NCBI GenBank assembly: GCA_027306785.1
Contig: DAHUZB010000010.1
Span: 62,001 to 126,000 of the forward strand
DNA: 64,000 nucleotides
Origin: Vulcanimicrobiota bacterium
GTDB lineage: Bacteria; Vulcanimicrobiota; Vulcanimicrobiia; Vulcanimicrobiales; Vulcanimicrobiaceae
Direction: 5' to 3'
In this document: in pieces, positions 40,363-48,478 of the stretch
Position numbering within the stretch: the first letter of the stretch is position 1
Layout: each line of letters opens with the position of its first letter
The notes under the pieces: model-generated
Seen by the model: only the letters and a program-made list of their open reading frames with translations
Databases searched by the model: none
Told to the model about the DNA's origin: nothing
Translations under genes and position numbers: made by a program

Positions 40363-41382
40363 ATGACCCGAATGCGTGGGCTCTTCGCACTAATAGGCCG
40401 CCTGCTTCCGCTCGTGTGCTGTGCGCTACCGCTCGGCGTCGGCGCGACGACGTTTTCGCCGCAATCGTTCGTCCGCGCGCGATGCGCGGCGCCGAACGGA
40501 GCGCTGCGCGTGCGTCCCGGCGGCACGTTCGTCAGCGGCTACTTCGGATCGCTCGTGGCAAAAGCACTCGTCGACGCACGCGTGGACGACGATCTCGCGC
40601 TCGAATGGATGCGCTGGTACGTCGCGCACGCGCACGATTCGGGATCGGGCGTGGACGGTGTCGCCGACGACGTCGACCTCACCGCGCACGGCGAACGCTC
40701 GCGCGGACGTCCCGATGCGACCGATGCCTACGGCGCCGTCTTCGCCATGCTCGCACGCGACGCGTACGACTCGGGTACTCCGCGGCTACGCGCGTTCGTG
40801 CTCGCGCACCGCGCCGATCTCACCCGCATCGTGAATTCCATGCTCGCCACGCAGCAGCCGAACGGACTTACCTTTGCGCGCCCGCAGCATCCCGTTGCCT
40901 ATACGATCGATAACGTACAGGTTTACCGCGGTCTGCAAGCCGCCGCCGATCTCTTCCGGCGCGCGTATCACGACGACGAACGTGCCGCGCGCTACGCGCA
41001 CGAAGCGGTTCGCGTGCACGATGCGATTCAAGCGCTGCTCTGGAATCGCACGGCGCAAAGCTACGATCCGCTGCTCGACGCGGCCGGTGCGCCGCCCGCA
41101 AATCTCGCGCGCGCCTATCCCGACGCGCTCGCGCAAGTGATGGCGATCTACTACGGGATGATCGATCCGAATGATCCGCTCGCGGCCGATCTCCTCGAAC
41201 GCGCCTCACCCGCGCTCCTACGCAATCCCGACCCGCTCGACGAGCATCGCCTGTTGGTTCTGCTCGCGCAGAAAAAACTCGGACGAAACGTCGGCATCCC
41301 ACCGTTCACCCCGCCCGACCTCTGCGTCTCCGCCGCCTGGTACCTAGAACTCACCCACCCCAAGCCCCACGCGTCACCCTGA
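40363..41382 (+). CDS. Exported protein, probable (alpha/alpha)6 glycoside-hydrolase-like
   Basis: ATG 40363 (GGGGACC upstream) opens a 339-residue product with a signal peptide (FALIGRLLPLVCCALPLGVGA). The body is helix-rich, with repeated paired helices and acidic/aromatic positions (YFGSLVAKALVDARVDDDLALEWMRWYVAH, DATDAYGAVFAMLARDAY, QVYRGLQAAADLFRRAYHDDE). This is the pattern of six-hairpin glycosidases such as GH8/GH88-like. No family can be fixed. It diverges from the polysaccharide-type operon, where such hydrolases (for example BcsZ-like) trim polymer. The last residues (THPKPHASP) run into repeat sequence. Confidence 0.55.
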   Translation: MTRMRGLFALIGRLLPLVCCALPLGVGATTFSPQSFVRARCAAPNGALRVRPGGTFVSGYFGSLVAKALVDARVDDDLALEWMRWYVAHAHDSGSGVDGVADDVDLTAHGERSRGRPDATDAYGAVFAMLARDAYDSGTPRLRAFVLAHRADLTRIVNSMLATQQPNGLTFARPQHPVAYTIDNVQVYRGLQAAADLFRRAYHDDERAARYAHEAVRVHDAIQALLWNRTAQSYDPLLDAAGAPPANLARAYPDALAQVMAIYYGMIDPNDPLAADLLERASPALLRNPDPLDEHRLLVLLAQKKLGRNVGIPPFTPPDLCVSAAWYLELTHPKPHASP

Positions 41383-41473
41383 CCCTTCGACTCGCTGCGC
41401 TCGCTCAGGACTAAAGCCCACGCCCGTGTCACCCTGACCCACGCCCGTGTCACCCTGAGCGTGTCGAAGGGGC
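41371..41473 (+). repeat. Dispersed repeat copies between the glycosidase gene and purD
   Basis: Three units (GCGTCACCCTGACCCTTCG, GTGTCACCCTGACCC and GTGTCACCCTGAGCGTGTCG plus AAGGGGC) fill the convergent spacer and supply the final codons and stop of the glycosidase-like gene. A short inverted segment, TTCGACTCGCTGCGCTCGC, lies inside. Confidence 0.85.
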
Positions 41474-41474
41474 G

Positions 41475-42743
41475 TTAGAGTTTGGCGATGTCGGTGCGGT
41501 AGCTCAGTTCGCGCGTGCCGATGCGTCCGGCGAGCGCCTTCACCGCATCGTACGCGTTCGTGCGTGCGCTCGCGAGATCGTCGCCGAGCGCGGTCACGGT
41601 AAGCACGCGTCCGCCTCCGCTCTTCACGCCGCCGTCCACGAGCGTGCTGCCGCCCCAAAACGCCTGCGCGCCCGGCGGCAGCGTGAGATCGGGATTCAGC
41701 CCGCTCAGCGGCGTATTCGAACGCGGATACTCGCTCGTCGCGAGCACGACGCCGACGCAGTGCTGCGCCGAGAGCGTCGCGAGACTCAAATCCATCGCGC
41801 CGTCGGCGCACGACTTCAGCAAGCCCGCAAAATCGCCGTTGATGCGCGGCATCAGCACCTGCGTCTCGGGATCGCCGAAACGCACGTTGAACTCGATCAC
41901 CGAAGGCCCGTTCGCCGTCCACATCAAGCCGCAATAGAGCACGCCGATGTACGTCTCGCCTTCGGCGAGCAGACCGCGCAGCATGGGTGCCAGAATCCGC
42001 TCGCGCACCTGATCGTAGAGATCTTCAGGAAAGCCGTGCGGCGGCGAATACGCGCCCATGCCGCCCGTGTTGGGCCCGGTATCGCCGTCGCCCGCGCGCT
42101 TGTAATCGCACGCCGCCGTCATCGGCACCATCGCGCGCCCGTCGGCGAGCGCAAACACGCTCACTTCGCGCCCGACGAGCATCTCTTCGAGCAGCACGTC
42201 GGTCCCGCCGCCCGGAACCTTATTGCCGGTATACCACTCGTTGAGCACGCCGCGCGCCTCATCGACGTTCTTGCAGACCACCACACCCTTCCCGGCCGCG
42301 AGCCCGTCGGCTTTCACCACCACGCCGCCACCGCGCCATTCATCGAGCGCCTTCATCGCCGTCGTCAGTGAATGCACCACCACCGCGCGCGCCGTCGGCA
42401 CGCCGTGCCGCTCCATGAAACGCTTCGAATACACCTTGCTCGACTCGAGCCGTCCGCCCGAGCGATTGGGTCCGAACACGGCAATCCCCGCGTCGCGCAA
42501 CCGGTCCCCAACCCCGGCCGCAATCGCTACCTCCGGCCCGAGCACCACGAGTTCGATCTTCTCCGCGAGTGCCCGCTCGGTAATCGCCTTGCCGTCCGTC
42601 GCGGGAATATCCCAATTCACGCCGCGCAGCGCCGTGCCCGCGTTCCCCGGCGTCGCAAAGAGCGCATCGCACGACGGCGACTGCGCGAGCCGCCACGACA
42701 ACGCATCCTCGCGAGCCCCATTCCCAACGATCAAAATTCGCAT
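41475..42743 (-). CDS. purD: Phosphoribosylamine-glycine ligase (GAR synthetase)
   Basis: This ATP-grasp enzyme joins phosphoribosylamine and glycine in the second purine step. The 422-residue product has ILIVGNGAREDALSWRLAQSP at the N-terminus, FGPNRSGGRLESSKVYSKRFM, VVKADGLAAGKGVVVC (ATP-grasp loop), TGGMGAYSPP and IEFNVRFGDPETQVLMPRI. The start is ATG 42743. The second glycine of the common GGREHA signature reads GNGAREDA, a small change. A 224-nt spacer with a structured element separates it from guaA upstream. Confidence 0.95.
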   Translation of the reverse strand: MRILIVGNGAREDALSWRLAQSPSCDALFATPGNAGTALRGVNWDIPATDGKAITERALAEKIELVVLGPEVAIAAGVGDRLRDAGIAVFGPNRSGGRLESSKVYSKRFMERHGVPTARAVVVHSLTTAMKALDEWRGGGVVVKADGLAAGKGVVVCKNVDEARGVLNEWYTGNKVPGGGTDVLLEEMLVGREVSVFALADGRAMVPMTAACDYKRAGDGDTGPNTGGMGAYSPPHGFPEDLYDQVRERILAPMLRGLLAEGETYIGVLYCGLMWTANGPSVIEFNVRFGDPETQVLMPRINGDFAGLLKSCADGAMDLSLATLSAQHCVGVVLATSEYPRSNTPLSGLNPDLTLPPGAQAFWGGSTLVDGGVKSGGGRVLTVTALGDDLASARTNAYDAVKALAGRIGTRELSYRTDIAKL

Positions 42744-42800
42744 ATCTCTATTCAGTTTCTCAAAGACGACTGAGCCTTAGCAGTGACCCGGCGCACGCGT

Positions 42801-42942
42801 GCTTCGTGAGGTGCATGCGGCTGACCGGGCGTCTGAGAATCGGCCGAAGCCAGGATGGCGAGAGGCCGATTTCAGCGAGTAGCGTTTTTCCATGGATGGA
42901 AAAACGCGGGCGTCCCGGGCTGCCGCGTGCGCCTCACGAAGC
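42801..42942. repeat. Long imperfect palindrome with internal hairpins between guaA and purD
   Basis: A 21-bp inverted repeat (42801-42821 with 42922-42942, two mismatches; core GCTTCGTGAGG/CCTCACGAAGC) encloses further matching arms (ACCGGGCGTC / GCGTCCCGGG region). It also encloses a perfect 12-bp hairpin arm pair (42882-42893 with 42896-42907, GCGTTTTTCCAT) and a second stem around CGGCCGAAGCC...GGCCG (42841-42868). The whole could fold as one branched RNA or be a non-autonomous palindromic mobile element. On the minus strand it lies in the guaA-purD transcript. A 66-codon open frame across it looks incidental. Confidence 0.6.
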
Positions 42943-42967
42943 ACCAGGCCCGAGACGCGAAGCGCGT

Positions 42968-44512
42968 CTACTCCCACTCCACCGTGGCGGGTGGCTTGGA
43001 TGTGATGTCGTAGGCGACGCGATTGACGCCGCGGACTTCGTTGACGATGCGGGTGGAGATGCGTTCGAGCAGTTCGTGCGGCAGGCGTGCCCAGTCGGCG
43101 GTCATGCCGTCTTCGCTCGTAATCGCCCGCACCGCGACGAGGTTGGCATACGTTCTTCCGTCGCCCATCACGCCGACGCTACGGACGGGCGTGAGCACGG
43201 CGAAGTATTGCCACGGATGCGGGTTCAGGTCTTTCGCGTTGTCGATCTCGTCGCGCACGATCGCGTCGGCGTCGCGCACGATGTCGAGGCGGTCTTCGGT
43301 GATGTCGCCGATGATGCGCACCGCGAGGCCCGGGCCCGGGAAGGGCTGACGCTGCACGATGTGTTCGGGCAGGCCGAGCACGCGGCCGAGGGCTCGCACT
43401 TCGTCTTTGAAGAGCGCGCGCAGCGGCTCGATCAGCTTGAAGTTCATCTGCTCGGGCAGGCCGCCGACGTTGTGGTGCGATTTGATCTTGTGCCCGGCTT
43501 TGCTCTGCGGCGTCTTCGACTCGATCACGTCGGGATAGAGCGTGCCCTGCACGAGGTACTTCACGCCCGGAATCTTGGCCGCTTCTTCCTCGAAGACGGC
43601 GATGAACTCGTGACCGATGATGATGCGTTTGCGTTCGGGGTCTTCCACGCCCGCGAGTTTGGAGAGGAAGCGATCCTTCGCATCGACCGCGATCAGGTTG
43701 AGGTGCAGCACGTCACGGAAGGCGGCGATCACCGATTCGGCTTCGCCTTTCCGCAGCAGGCCGTGATCGACGAAGACGCAGGTGAGCTGTTCGCCGATCG
43801 CGCGCGCGACGAGCGTCGCCGCGACGGCCGAATCCACGCCGCCCGAAAGCGCGCAGATCACCTTGCTGTCACCGACCTGCGCGCGGATCTCCTCGATCGC
43901 GCGGTCGACGTATGACTCCATCTTCCAATCGTTGGCCAAGCCCGCGATCGAATGCAAAAAGTTCGCGAGCAGTTTGGTGCCTTCGTCGCTGTGCACGACT
44001 TCGGGATGGAACTGCACGCCGTACATCTTCTTCTCGACGTTGCCCATCGCGGCCACCGCGCAGCGCGGCGTCGACGCGATCTGCTCGAACCCCGGTCCCA
44101 ACTTCACCACCGAGTCGCCGTGCGACATCCACACGCGGGAGTCGGCCTTCATCTCGGCGACGAGCGGCGAACTCGCGCGATCGACGTGCAGCATCGCGGG
44201 ACCGTACTCGGCGTGATCCAGCTTCACGAGCTCGGCGCCGGTGCGGCGCGCCATCAACTGCATGCCGTAGCAGATGCCGAGGATCGGCAGCCCGCTCGCG
44301 AGGATGGCCGGATCGAGATCGGGCGCGCCCGGCACGAGCGTGCTCTCGGGGCCGCCCGAGAGGATGATCGCGGCCGGATTGCGCGGCGCGAGGGTGGACC
44401 ACGCGGTATCGAACGGGACGATCTCGCAGTAGACGCCGAGCTCGCGCGTGCGGCGCGCGATCAGCTGGCTATATTGCGCGCCGAAATCGAGGATGAAAAC
44501 GGTGGGGGGCAT
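42968..44512 (-). CDS. guaA: GMP synthase (glutamine-hydrolysing)
   Basis: It aminates XMP to GMP. The 514-residue product has the class I glutaminase domain with GICYGMQLMARRTGAEL (nucleophile Cys), the later GVQFHPEVVHSDEG (His/Glu), and the ATP-pyrophosphatase motif ICALSGGVDSAVAATLVARAIG. The dimerisation domain ends TSKPPATVEWE, the classic GuaA C-terminus. The start MPPTVFILDFGAQYSQLIARR is unambiguous. It is followed downstream by purD and preceded 74 nt upstream by tpx on the same strand. Confidence 0.97.
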   Translation of the reverse strand: MPPTVFILDFGAQYSQLIARRTRELGVYCEIVPFDTAWSTLAPRNPAAIILSGGPESTLVPGAPDLDPAILASGLPILGICYGMQLMARRTGAELVKLDHAEYGPAMLHVDRASSPLVAEMKADSRVWMSHGDSVVKLGPGFEQIASTPRCAVAAMGNVEKKMYGVQFHPEVVHSDEGTKLLANFLHSIAGLANDWKMESYVDRAIEEIRAQVGDSKVICALSGGVDSAVAATLVARAIGEQLTCVFVDHGLLRKGEAESVIAAFRDVLHLNLIAVDAKDRFLSKLAGVEDPERKRIIIGHEFIAVFEEEAAKIPGVKYLVQGTLYPDVIESKTPQSKAGHKIKSHHNVGGLPEQMNFKLIEPLRALFKDEVRALGRVLGLPEHIVQRQPFPGPGLAVRIIGDITEDRLDIVRDADAIVRDEIDNAKDLNPHPWQYFAVLTPVRSVGVMGDGRTYANLVAVRAITSEDGMTADWARLPHELLERISTRIVNEVRGVNRVAYDITSKPPATVEWE

Positions 44513-44586
44513 CGAGCGCCTTTTCGGCTCCCGTGCCCCCGCTTCTTCTTGCCGACAAACGTCGGCCGCCGCAGCGGCCGGGCGGC

Positions 44587-45123
44587 TTAGGCCGCGGCTT
44601 TGGCCGCCGCGAGCGCGGCGTCGTAGTCGGGCTCGTTCGTGGTCTCGGTCACGAGCTGCACGTAGCGCACCGTCTTGTCCTTGCCGACCACCACGATCGC
44701 ACGGGCGAGCAGGCCGAGCTCCTTGATCAGCAGGCCGAAGTTGCGGCCGAACGAGTGGTCGCGATAGTCGGAGAGCATGCCCAGGGTCACGTTCTCACCC
44801 TGCGCGCCGCACCAGCGCGCCTGCGCGAACGGCAGATCCATGCTTACCACATACGCCTTCACGCCGCTCGGAAGCTCGCCGAGACGCGCGTTGAATTTCT
44901 GCGACTCGAGCGAGCAGACGCCCGTGTCGAGCGAGGGCACCGCGATGAACATCGCGGCACCGCCCGCGAGAAGATCGTCGAGCGACTTCACCGAGAGATC
45001 GCCCGCCGTGAGGTGCACGTCGGGAGCGGTGTCGCCGACCTTGAGTTCCGACCCGAGCAGCGTCATCGGGCCGCCTTTGAAGGTGATCGCGCCTGCGCGC
45101 TCTTGCATTGCTTGCGTTGCCAT
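44587..45123 (-). CDS. tpx: Thiol peroxidase (2-Cys peroxiredoxin, Tpx)
   Basis: It reduces peroxides using thioredoxin. The 178-residue product has FKGGPMTLLGSELKVGDTAPD, then FIAVPSLDTGVCSLESQKFNARL (peroxidatic Cys in DTGVC) and the resolving Cys in FAQARWCGAQG, with the Cys-Cys spacing and PSxDTxVC signature of the Tpx subfamily. ATG 45123 has AAAGGCGA upstream. Longer in-frame sequence upstream is non-homologous and was excluded. It diverges from the methyltransferase gene. Confidence 0.95.
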   Translation of the reverse strand: MATQAMQERAGAITFKGGPMTLLGSELKVGDTAPDVHLTAGDLSVKSLDDLLAGGAAMFIAVPSLDTGVCSLESQKFNARLGELPSGVKAYVVSMDLPFAQARWCGAQGENVTLGMLSDYRDHSFGRNFGLLIKELGLLARAIVVVGKDKTVRYVQLVTETTNEPDYDAALAAAKAAA

Positions 45124-45185
45124 GAAATCGCCTTTCGGAGCGTCGCAAGGCCTTCCCGCTTGCCTCGCGCAAAAGCCGGGATACG

Positions 45186-45785
45186 ATGAGCGATCACCAC
45201 CACCACCACCATCACCATCACGACCGTACCGGCGCCAAGCAGCCGGAGATCTTCTCGCACGAACGCGCCGCGCGGCTCGATGATCCCAAACGCGAGCAGT
45301 TCGCGCCCACTGGCCGACTCGTGGAACTGCTCGACGTCCCGCACGGCGCACGCGTGCTCGATTTCGGCGCGGGCACCGGGCGCTACGCGCTCGCGATCGC
45401 GCACACGCATCCGCGTGCAACGGTCGTCGCGTACGACGTGCAGCCCGAGTTCCTCGCGATGATTCGCGAACGTGCGCACGCCGCAAATCTGCACAACGTC
45501 GAAGCGGTCGGCGAGCATCACGGCGCGTTCGAACGCATCCTCGCGATGAACGTGCTGCACGAGATCGGCGACGCCGACATCCGCGCCATGCGCGAAGCGC
45601 TCGCTCCCGGCGGCAGCGCGCTCATCGTGGATTGGAACGGCGGCATCGAGCGCCCCGAAGGTCCCCCGAACGATCACGCCCACACCCTCGACGAAGCCCT
45701 GGCCCGCCTGCGCGCCGCCGGGTTCCACGCCGAGGCGCGCCCCGATCCGGCCTTCCCCTACCACTTCATCATCACGGCGCACTGA
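45186..45785 (+). CDS. SAM-dependent methyltransferase with natural polyhistidine N-terminus
   Basis: The 199-residue product begins MSD followed by nine consecutive His residues. A class I methyltransferase fold then follows: ARVLDFGAGTGRYALAIA (motif I), VVAYDVQPEFL (motif II acid), ILAMNVLHEIGD, ALAPGGSALIVDW and the C-terminal PYHFIITAH. It is similar to small UbiE/COQ5-like methyltransferases, but the substrate is unknown. The His run may bind nickel, zinc or another metal, and the terminal AH adds one more His. It diverges from tpx with a 62-nt spacer. No other metal gene is nearby. Confidence 0.85.
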   Translation: MSDHHHHHHHHHDRTGAKQPEIFSHERAARLDDPKREQFAPTGRLVELLDVPHGARVLDFGAGTGRYALAIAHTHPRATVVAYDVQPEFLAMIRERAHAANLHNVEAVGEHHGAFERILAMNVLHEIGDADIRAMREALAPGGSALIVDWNGGIERPEGPPNDHAHTLDEALARLRAAGFHAEARPDPAFPYHFIITAH

Positions 45786-45836
45786 ATCGCCCACCCCGAC
45801 GAAACTTCGCTCGCGTCACACCGTAGAGTCTTACGG

Positions 45837-46577
45837 ATGACATCCGACAACGAAGCAGCGGAAGCGCAACGCTTTCACCTGTTTGAAACGACGCACGCGC
45901 TCCATAGCGCGATGGGCTACCATCGGCACGGCGTCGCGTATGTGACGCTGGTGGTCCGCGGCGGCTACACCGAGGTGGGCGGGCTTTCGCCCGCGGCGTA
46001 TGCGGCGGGCGACGTGATTCCGCACGGTCGCGATGAGGAGCACTCGGATTACTTCACGAGCGATGCCGCCTGCTTGAACCTCGAACTCGACGATGCGCTG
46101 CCGCACGGCATCACGCACGACGTCGCGTTGCGCGACGAAGGCGTGCGCCGCGCCGCTTCGCTCTTGACCGCGCAGTTCTATCGCGGCGGCGATATCGCTC
46201 GCGCCGCCCGCGCGTTGCAGCTCCGCCTGCGTGACGCGGCGCAGCTACCCGCCGCGGCGTACCCGGATTGGGTCGCGCACGTGCTGCATCACTTCGATTG
46301 GATCGGGGAGCAACCGATCCGCGCCGCGGCGGTGACCGCGGGCGTGCATCCGACGCACTTCAGTCGCACCTTCACGAAGCTCCTCGGCGTGACCCCGTCG
46401 GCCTACCGGCAACGCGCCCGCGTCGCCCGCGCCTCGTTCTTGGTGCTGAGCTCCGAGCACACGCTGGCCGCGATTGCGGCCGAGAGCGGCTTCAGCGACC
46501 AGAGCCATCTGACGCGAACCTTCACGCGGGCGCTCGGCCTCTCGCCCTCCCGCTTCCGCCGCACCTTCGAAAGCTAA
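45837..46577 (+). CDS. AraC-family transcriptional regulator
   Basis: The 246-residue product has an N-terminal cupin-like sensing region (AYVTLVVRGGYTEVGGLSPAAYAAGDVIPHGRDEEHSDYFTSD) and a C-terminal double helix-turn-helix of AraC type (IRAAAVTAGVHPTHFSRTFTKLLGVTPSAYRQRARVARA, then LAAIAAESGFSDQSHLTRTFTRALGLSPSRFRR). The second motif carries the conserved GFsDqSHLTRtF signature. Ligand and targets are unknown. It lies just upstream of the retropepsin-like gene on the same strand, a plausible target. Confidence 0.92.
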   Translation: MTSDNEAAEAQRFHLFETTHALHSAMGYHRHGVAYVTLVVRGGYTEVGGLSPAAYAAGDVIPHGRDEEHSDYFTSDAACLNLELDDALPHGITHDVALRDEGVRRAASLLTAQFYRGGDIARAARALQLRLRDAAQLPAAAYPDWVAHVLHHFDWIGEQPIRAAAVTAGVHPTHFSRTFTKLLGVTPSAYRQRARVARASFLVLSSEHTLAAIAAESGFSDQSHLTRTFTRALGLSPSRFRRTFES

Positions 46578-46612
46578 ATCCGTTCAAGACCGCGCGGGGC
46601 GCGGGCGGTAGC

Positions 46613-48145
46613 ATGCACGGTATGGTACACACTCCGCCCGCTTGCCGCCCCGCGATCGTGTTTTCTCAGATGAGCAGCGCCATGGGCGCCGCGCGGCTCG
46701 ACCGCGTTCGTGAGATTCGCGGATACGGAACGATTCGCACCTCGGGTCTGGACGGCCGCGTGACGATCGCCGTCGACACCGCGAACGGCCGATTTGCAAG
46801 GCGCGCGCAGCTCACCGGCATCGGCCCATACGGAACGGGCTACGATGCCAAGACGTTCTGGTCGCAGGATATCTCCGGAGGCGTTCATGCGCTCAACGCC
46901 CCCTTTCCACGGCAAGAGGCCGTGACGCGCGCGTACATCAACCGCTATGGATTTCTGCACGATGCGTCGAGCGCGACGTGCGTGGGACCCGAGGTGCAGC
47001 AGGGTCGGCACGTTCTCGCCGTGCGCGTGCAGCCGTCGGGCGGCAGTGCCGCAACGCTCTTCGTCGATGCGCGCACGCACCTGCTCGACGGCTACGCCGA
47101 ACGCTTCCCCATCGACGTCCACGTCACGACGTTTCGCGATTATCGTAGAGTAGACGGCCTGATGCTCCCGTTTCGCATCAGCTCCGGCGCGGCATTCGAG
47201 CCGGCAAACGCGGATCGCATCACGATCCACCGGTACCAACTGCTGGGCGCCCGCGACACGGCGGATTTTACGCCTCCCGCGACCGAGAACGCGGCGATCA
47301 TGAGCGACGGCGCGAAGGCGACGACGGTGCCCATGCACGTGGAGCGCGGCATGACGCTCGTGTGGGCATCGATCGACGGGCATGCGGCCATGCCGTTTCT
47401 GCTCGATAGCGGCGGTCACGCGATCTTCACCAAAGCCGCCGCCGCGGCGCTTGATCTCGAGCAACTGGGCAGCGGGGAGAGCGGCGGTTCGGGCAGCGGC
47501 ACGGTGCCGCTCCGATACGCGCACGTGTCCGCACTGAAGATCGGCGCCGCGACCCTTCCGAACCAAAACTTTCTGGTCATCGATTATCCCGCGTCGTTCT
47601 CGAACCGCGGGCGAGGGAAACAGCCGCTGGCGGGAATCCTCGGCCTCGAGATCTTCGAGCACTTCCGCGTGACGCTCGACTACGGCGGCGATACCATGAC
47701 GTTGGTTCCGACCGCCGACGCACGCACGCGCCCCGCCGGCCGTGCCGTGGCGCTGAGCTTCGATGAAGATATGCCGCTCGCGGAGGCGACGATCGACGGC
47801 CATCCGGGAATCTTCGGCATCGATACCGGGAACAGCGGCGCGGTGATCGCCTATAACACGTATCTCCAGCGCACGGGCTTGAACGCCGCATATCCGGGCG
47901 GCAAGCGAATGAAAGGATGGGGAACCGGCGGCTTCGACAGCACACGGATCGTGCACGTCCGAGCGCTCGACTTCGGGGGAACGCTGTTCCGAAACGTCCG
48001 CGCCGCGTTCACCGACATGAAGACCGGCTCGTTCTCATCGTGGACCGAAGCGGGCGACATCGGCTACGCCCAACTCTCCGCCTTCAACGCAACCTTCGAT
48101 TTCGCAGACAACCGCCTCTACCTAACCCCCCACCCCTCTCCCTAA
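46613..48145 (+). CDS. Retropepsin-like aspartic protease domain protein
   Basis: The 510-residue product has an N-terminal ~240-residue beta-rich region resembling lipoprotein-carrier-like exported proteins (IRGYGTIRTSGLDGRVTIAVDTANGRF; ATLFVDARTHLLDGYAERFPIDVHVTTFRDYRRVDGLMLPFRI). Two retropepsin-like lobes follow, each with an active-site-type Asp: MPFLLDSGGHAIFTKAAAAAL and GIFGIDTGNSGAVIAYNTYL. Two D(S/T)G lobes in one chain suggest a pepsin-like intramolecular dimer. ATG 46613 or 46622 lies only 36-45 nt after the AraC gene. No clear signal peptide is visible from these starts, so the N-terminus is uncertain. Confidence 0.78.
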   Translation: MHGMVHTPPACRPAIVFSQMSSAMGAARLDRVREIRGYGTIRTSGLDGRVTIAVDTANGRFARRAQLTGIGPYGTGYDAKTFWSQDISGGVHALNAPFPRQEAVTRAYINRYGFLHDASSATCVGPEVQQGRHVLAVRVQPSGGSAATLFVDARTHLLDGYAERFPIDVHVTTFRDYRRVDGLMLPFRISSGAAFEPANADRITIHRYQLLGARDTADFTPPATENAAIMSDGAKATTVPMHVERGMTLVWASIDGHAAMPFLLDSGGHAIFTKAAAAALDLEQLGSGESGGSGSGTVPLRYAHVSALKIGAATLPNQNFLVIDYPASFSNRGRGKQPLAGILGLEIFEHFRVTLDYGGDTMTLVPTADARTRPAGRAVALSFDEDMPLAEATIDGHPGIFGIDTGNSGAVIAYNTYLQRTGLNAAYPGGKRMKGWGTGGFDSTRIVHVRALDFGGTLFRNVRAAFTDMKTGSFSSWTEAGDIGYAQLSAFNATFDFADNRLYLTPHPSP

Positions 48146-48172
48146 CACCCCGCAAAATATCCCATCAACACA

Positions 48173-48201
48173 AAAAGGCTCGCACAACGTGCGAGCCTTT
48201 T
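48173..48201 (+). terminator. Terminator hairpin, copy 1
   Basis: AAAAGGCTCGCAC-AAC-GTGCGAGCCTTTT is a 13-bp stem with a T-run, 28 nt after the retropepsin-like gene. It is symmetric, so it could act on both strands. Confidence 0.8.
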
Positions 48202-48228
48202 CCGCCCGTCACGCCGCCAAGCTGCAAC

Positions 48229-48260
48229 GCAATCGCAGACGCCACCCCGCGGAAATTATC
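48229..48260 (+). repeat. 32-bp direct repeat, copy A
   Basis: This 32-bp segment (GCAATCGCAGAC...GCGGAAATTATC) recurs almost exactly at 48447-48478, differing at one position. A degenerate inverted copy lies at 48393-48423. Confidence 0.7.
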
Positions 48261-48268
48261 CGCCATGC

Positions 48269-48300
48269 AAAAAAAGCTCGCACAACGTGCGAGCCTTTTT
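48269..48300 (+). terminator. Terminator hairpin, copy 2
   Basis: The arms GCTCGCAC/GTGCGAGC are flanked by A- and T-runs, with the same AAC loop as copy 1. It is followed by the same CGCCCGTCACGCCGCCAAG segment, so the duplicated unit is larger than the hairpin. Confidence 0.8.
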
Positions 48301-48328
48301 CGCCCGTCACGCCGCCAAGCCGCAACGC

Positions 48329-48360
48329 AAAAAAGGCTCGCACAACGTGCGAGCCTTTTT
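48329..48360 (+). terminator. Terminator hairpin, copy 3
   Basis: AAAAAAGGCTCGCAC-AAC-GTGCGAGCCTTTTT is the third copy of the same hairpin within 190 bp, 114 nt downstream of the end of the oppositely oriented zinc-ribbon gene. Confidence 0.8.
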
Positions 48361-48446
48361 CGCTCGATACGATCTCTCAGCACCTTCGTGCCGAGAATTT
48401 TCGTGGGGTTAGGATGCGATTGCCGCCGCGTGCAAGAGCACGCAAG

Positions 48447-48478
48447 GCAATCGCAGACGACACCCCGCGGAAATTATC
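48447..48478 (+). repeat. 32-bp direct repeat, copy B
   Basis: It matches copy A at 48229-48260. It forms an imperfect inverted pair with 48393-48423 around a GCGTGCAAGAGCACGC hairpin, and overlaps the stop codon of the zinc-ribbon gene. Confidence 0.65.

Noticed and set aside
42777-42977. A 66-codon minus-strand gene between guaA and purD
   Set aside because: It lies across the nested palindrome, has no ribosome site, and its composition follows the inverted repeats.
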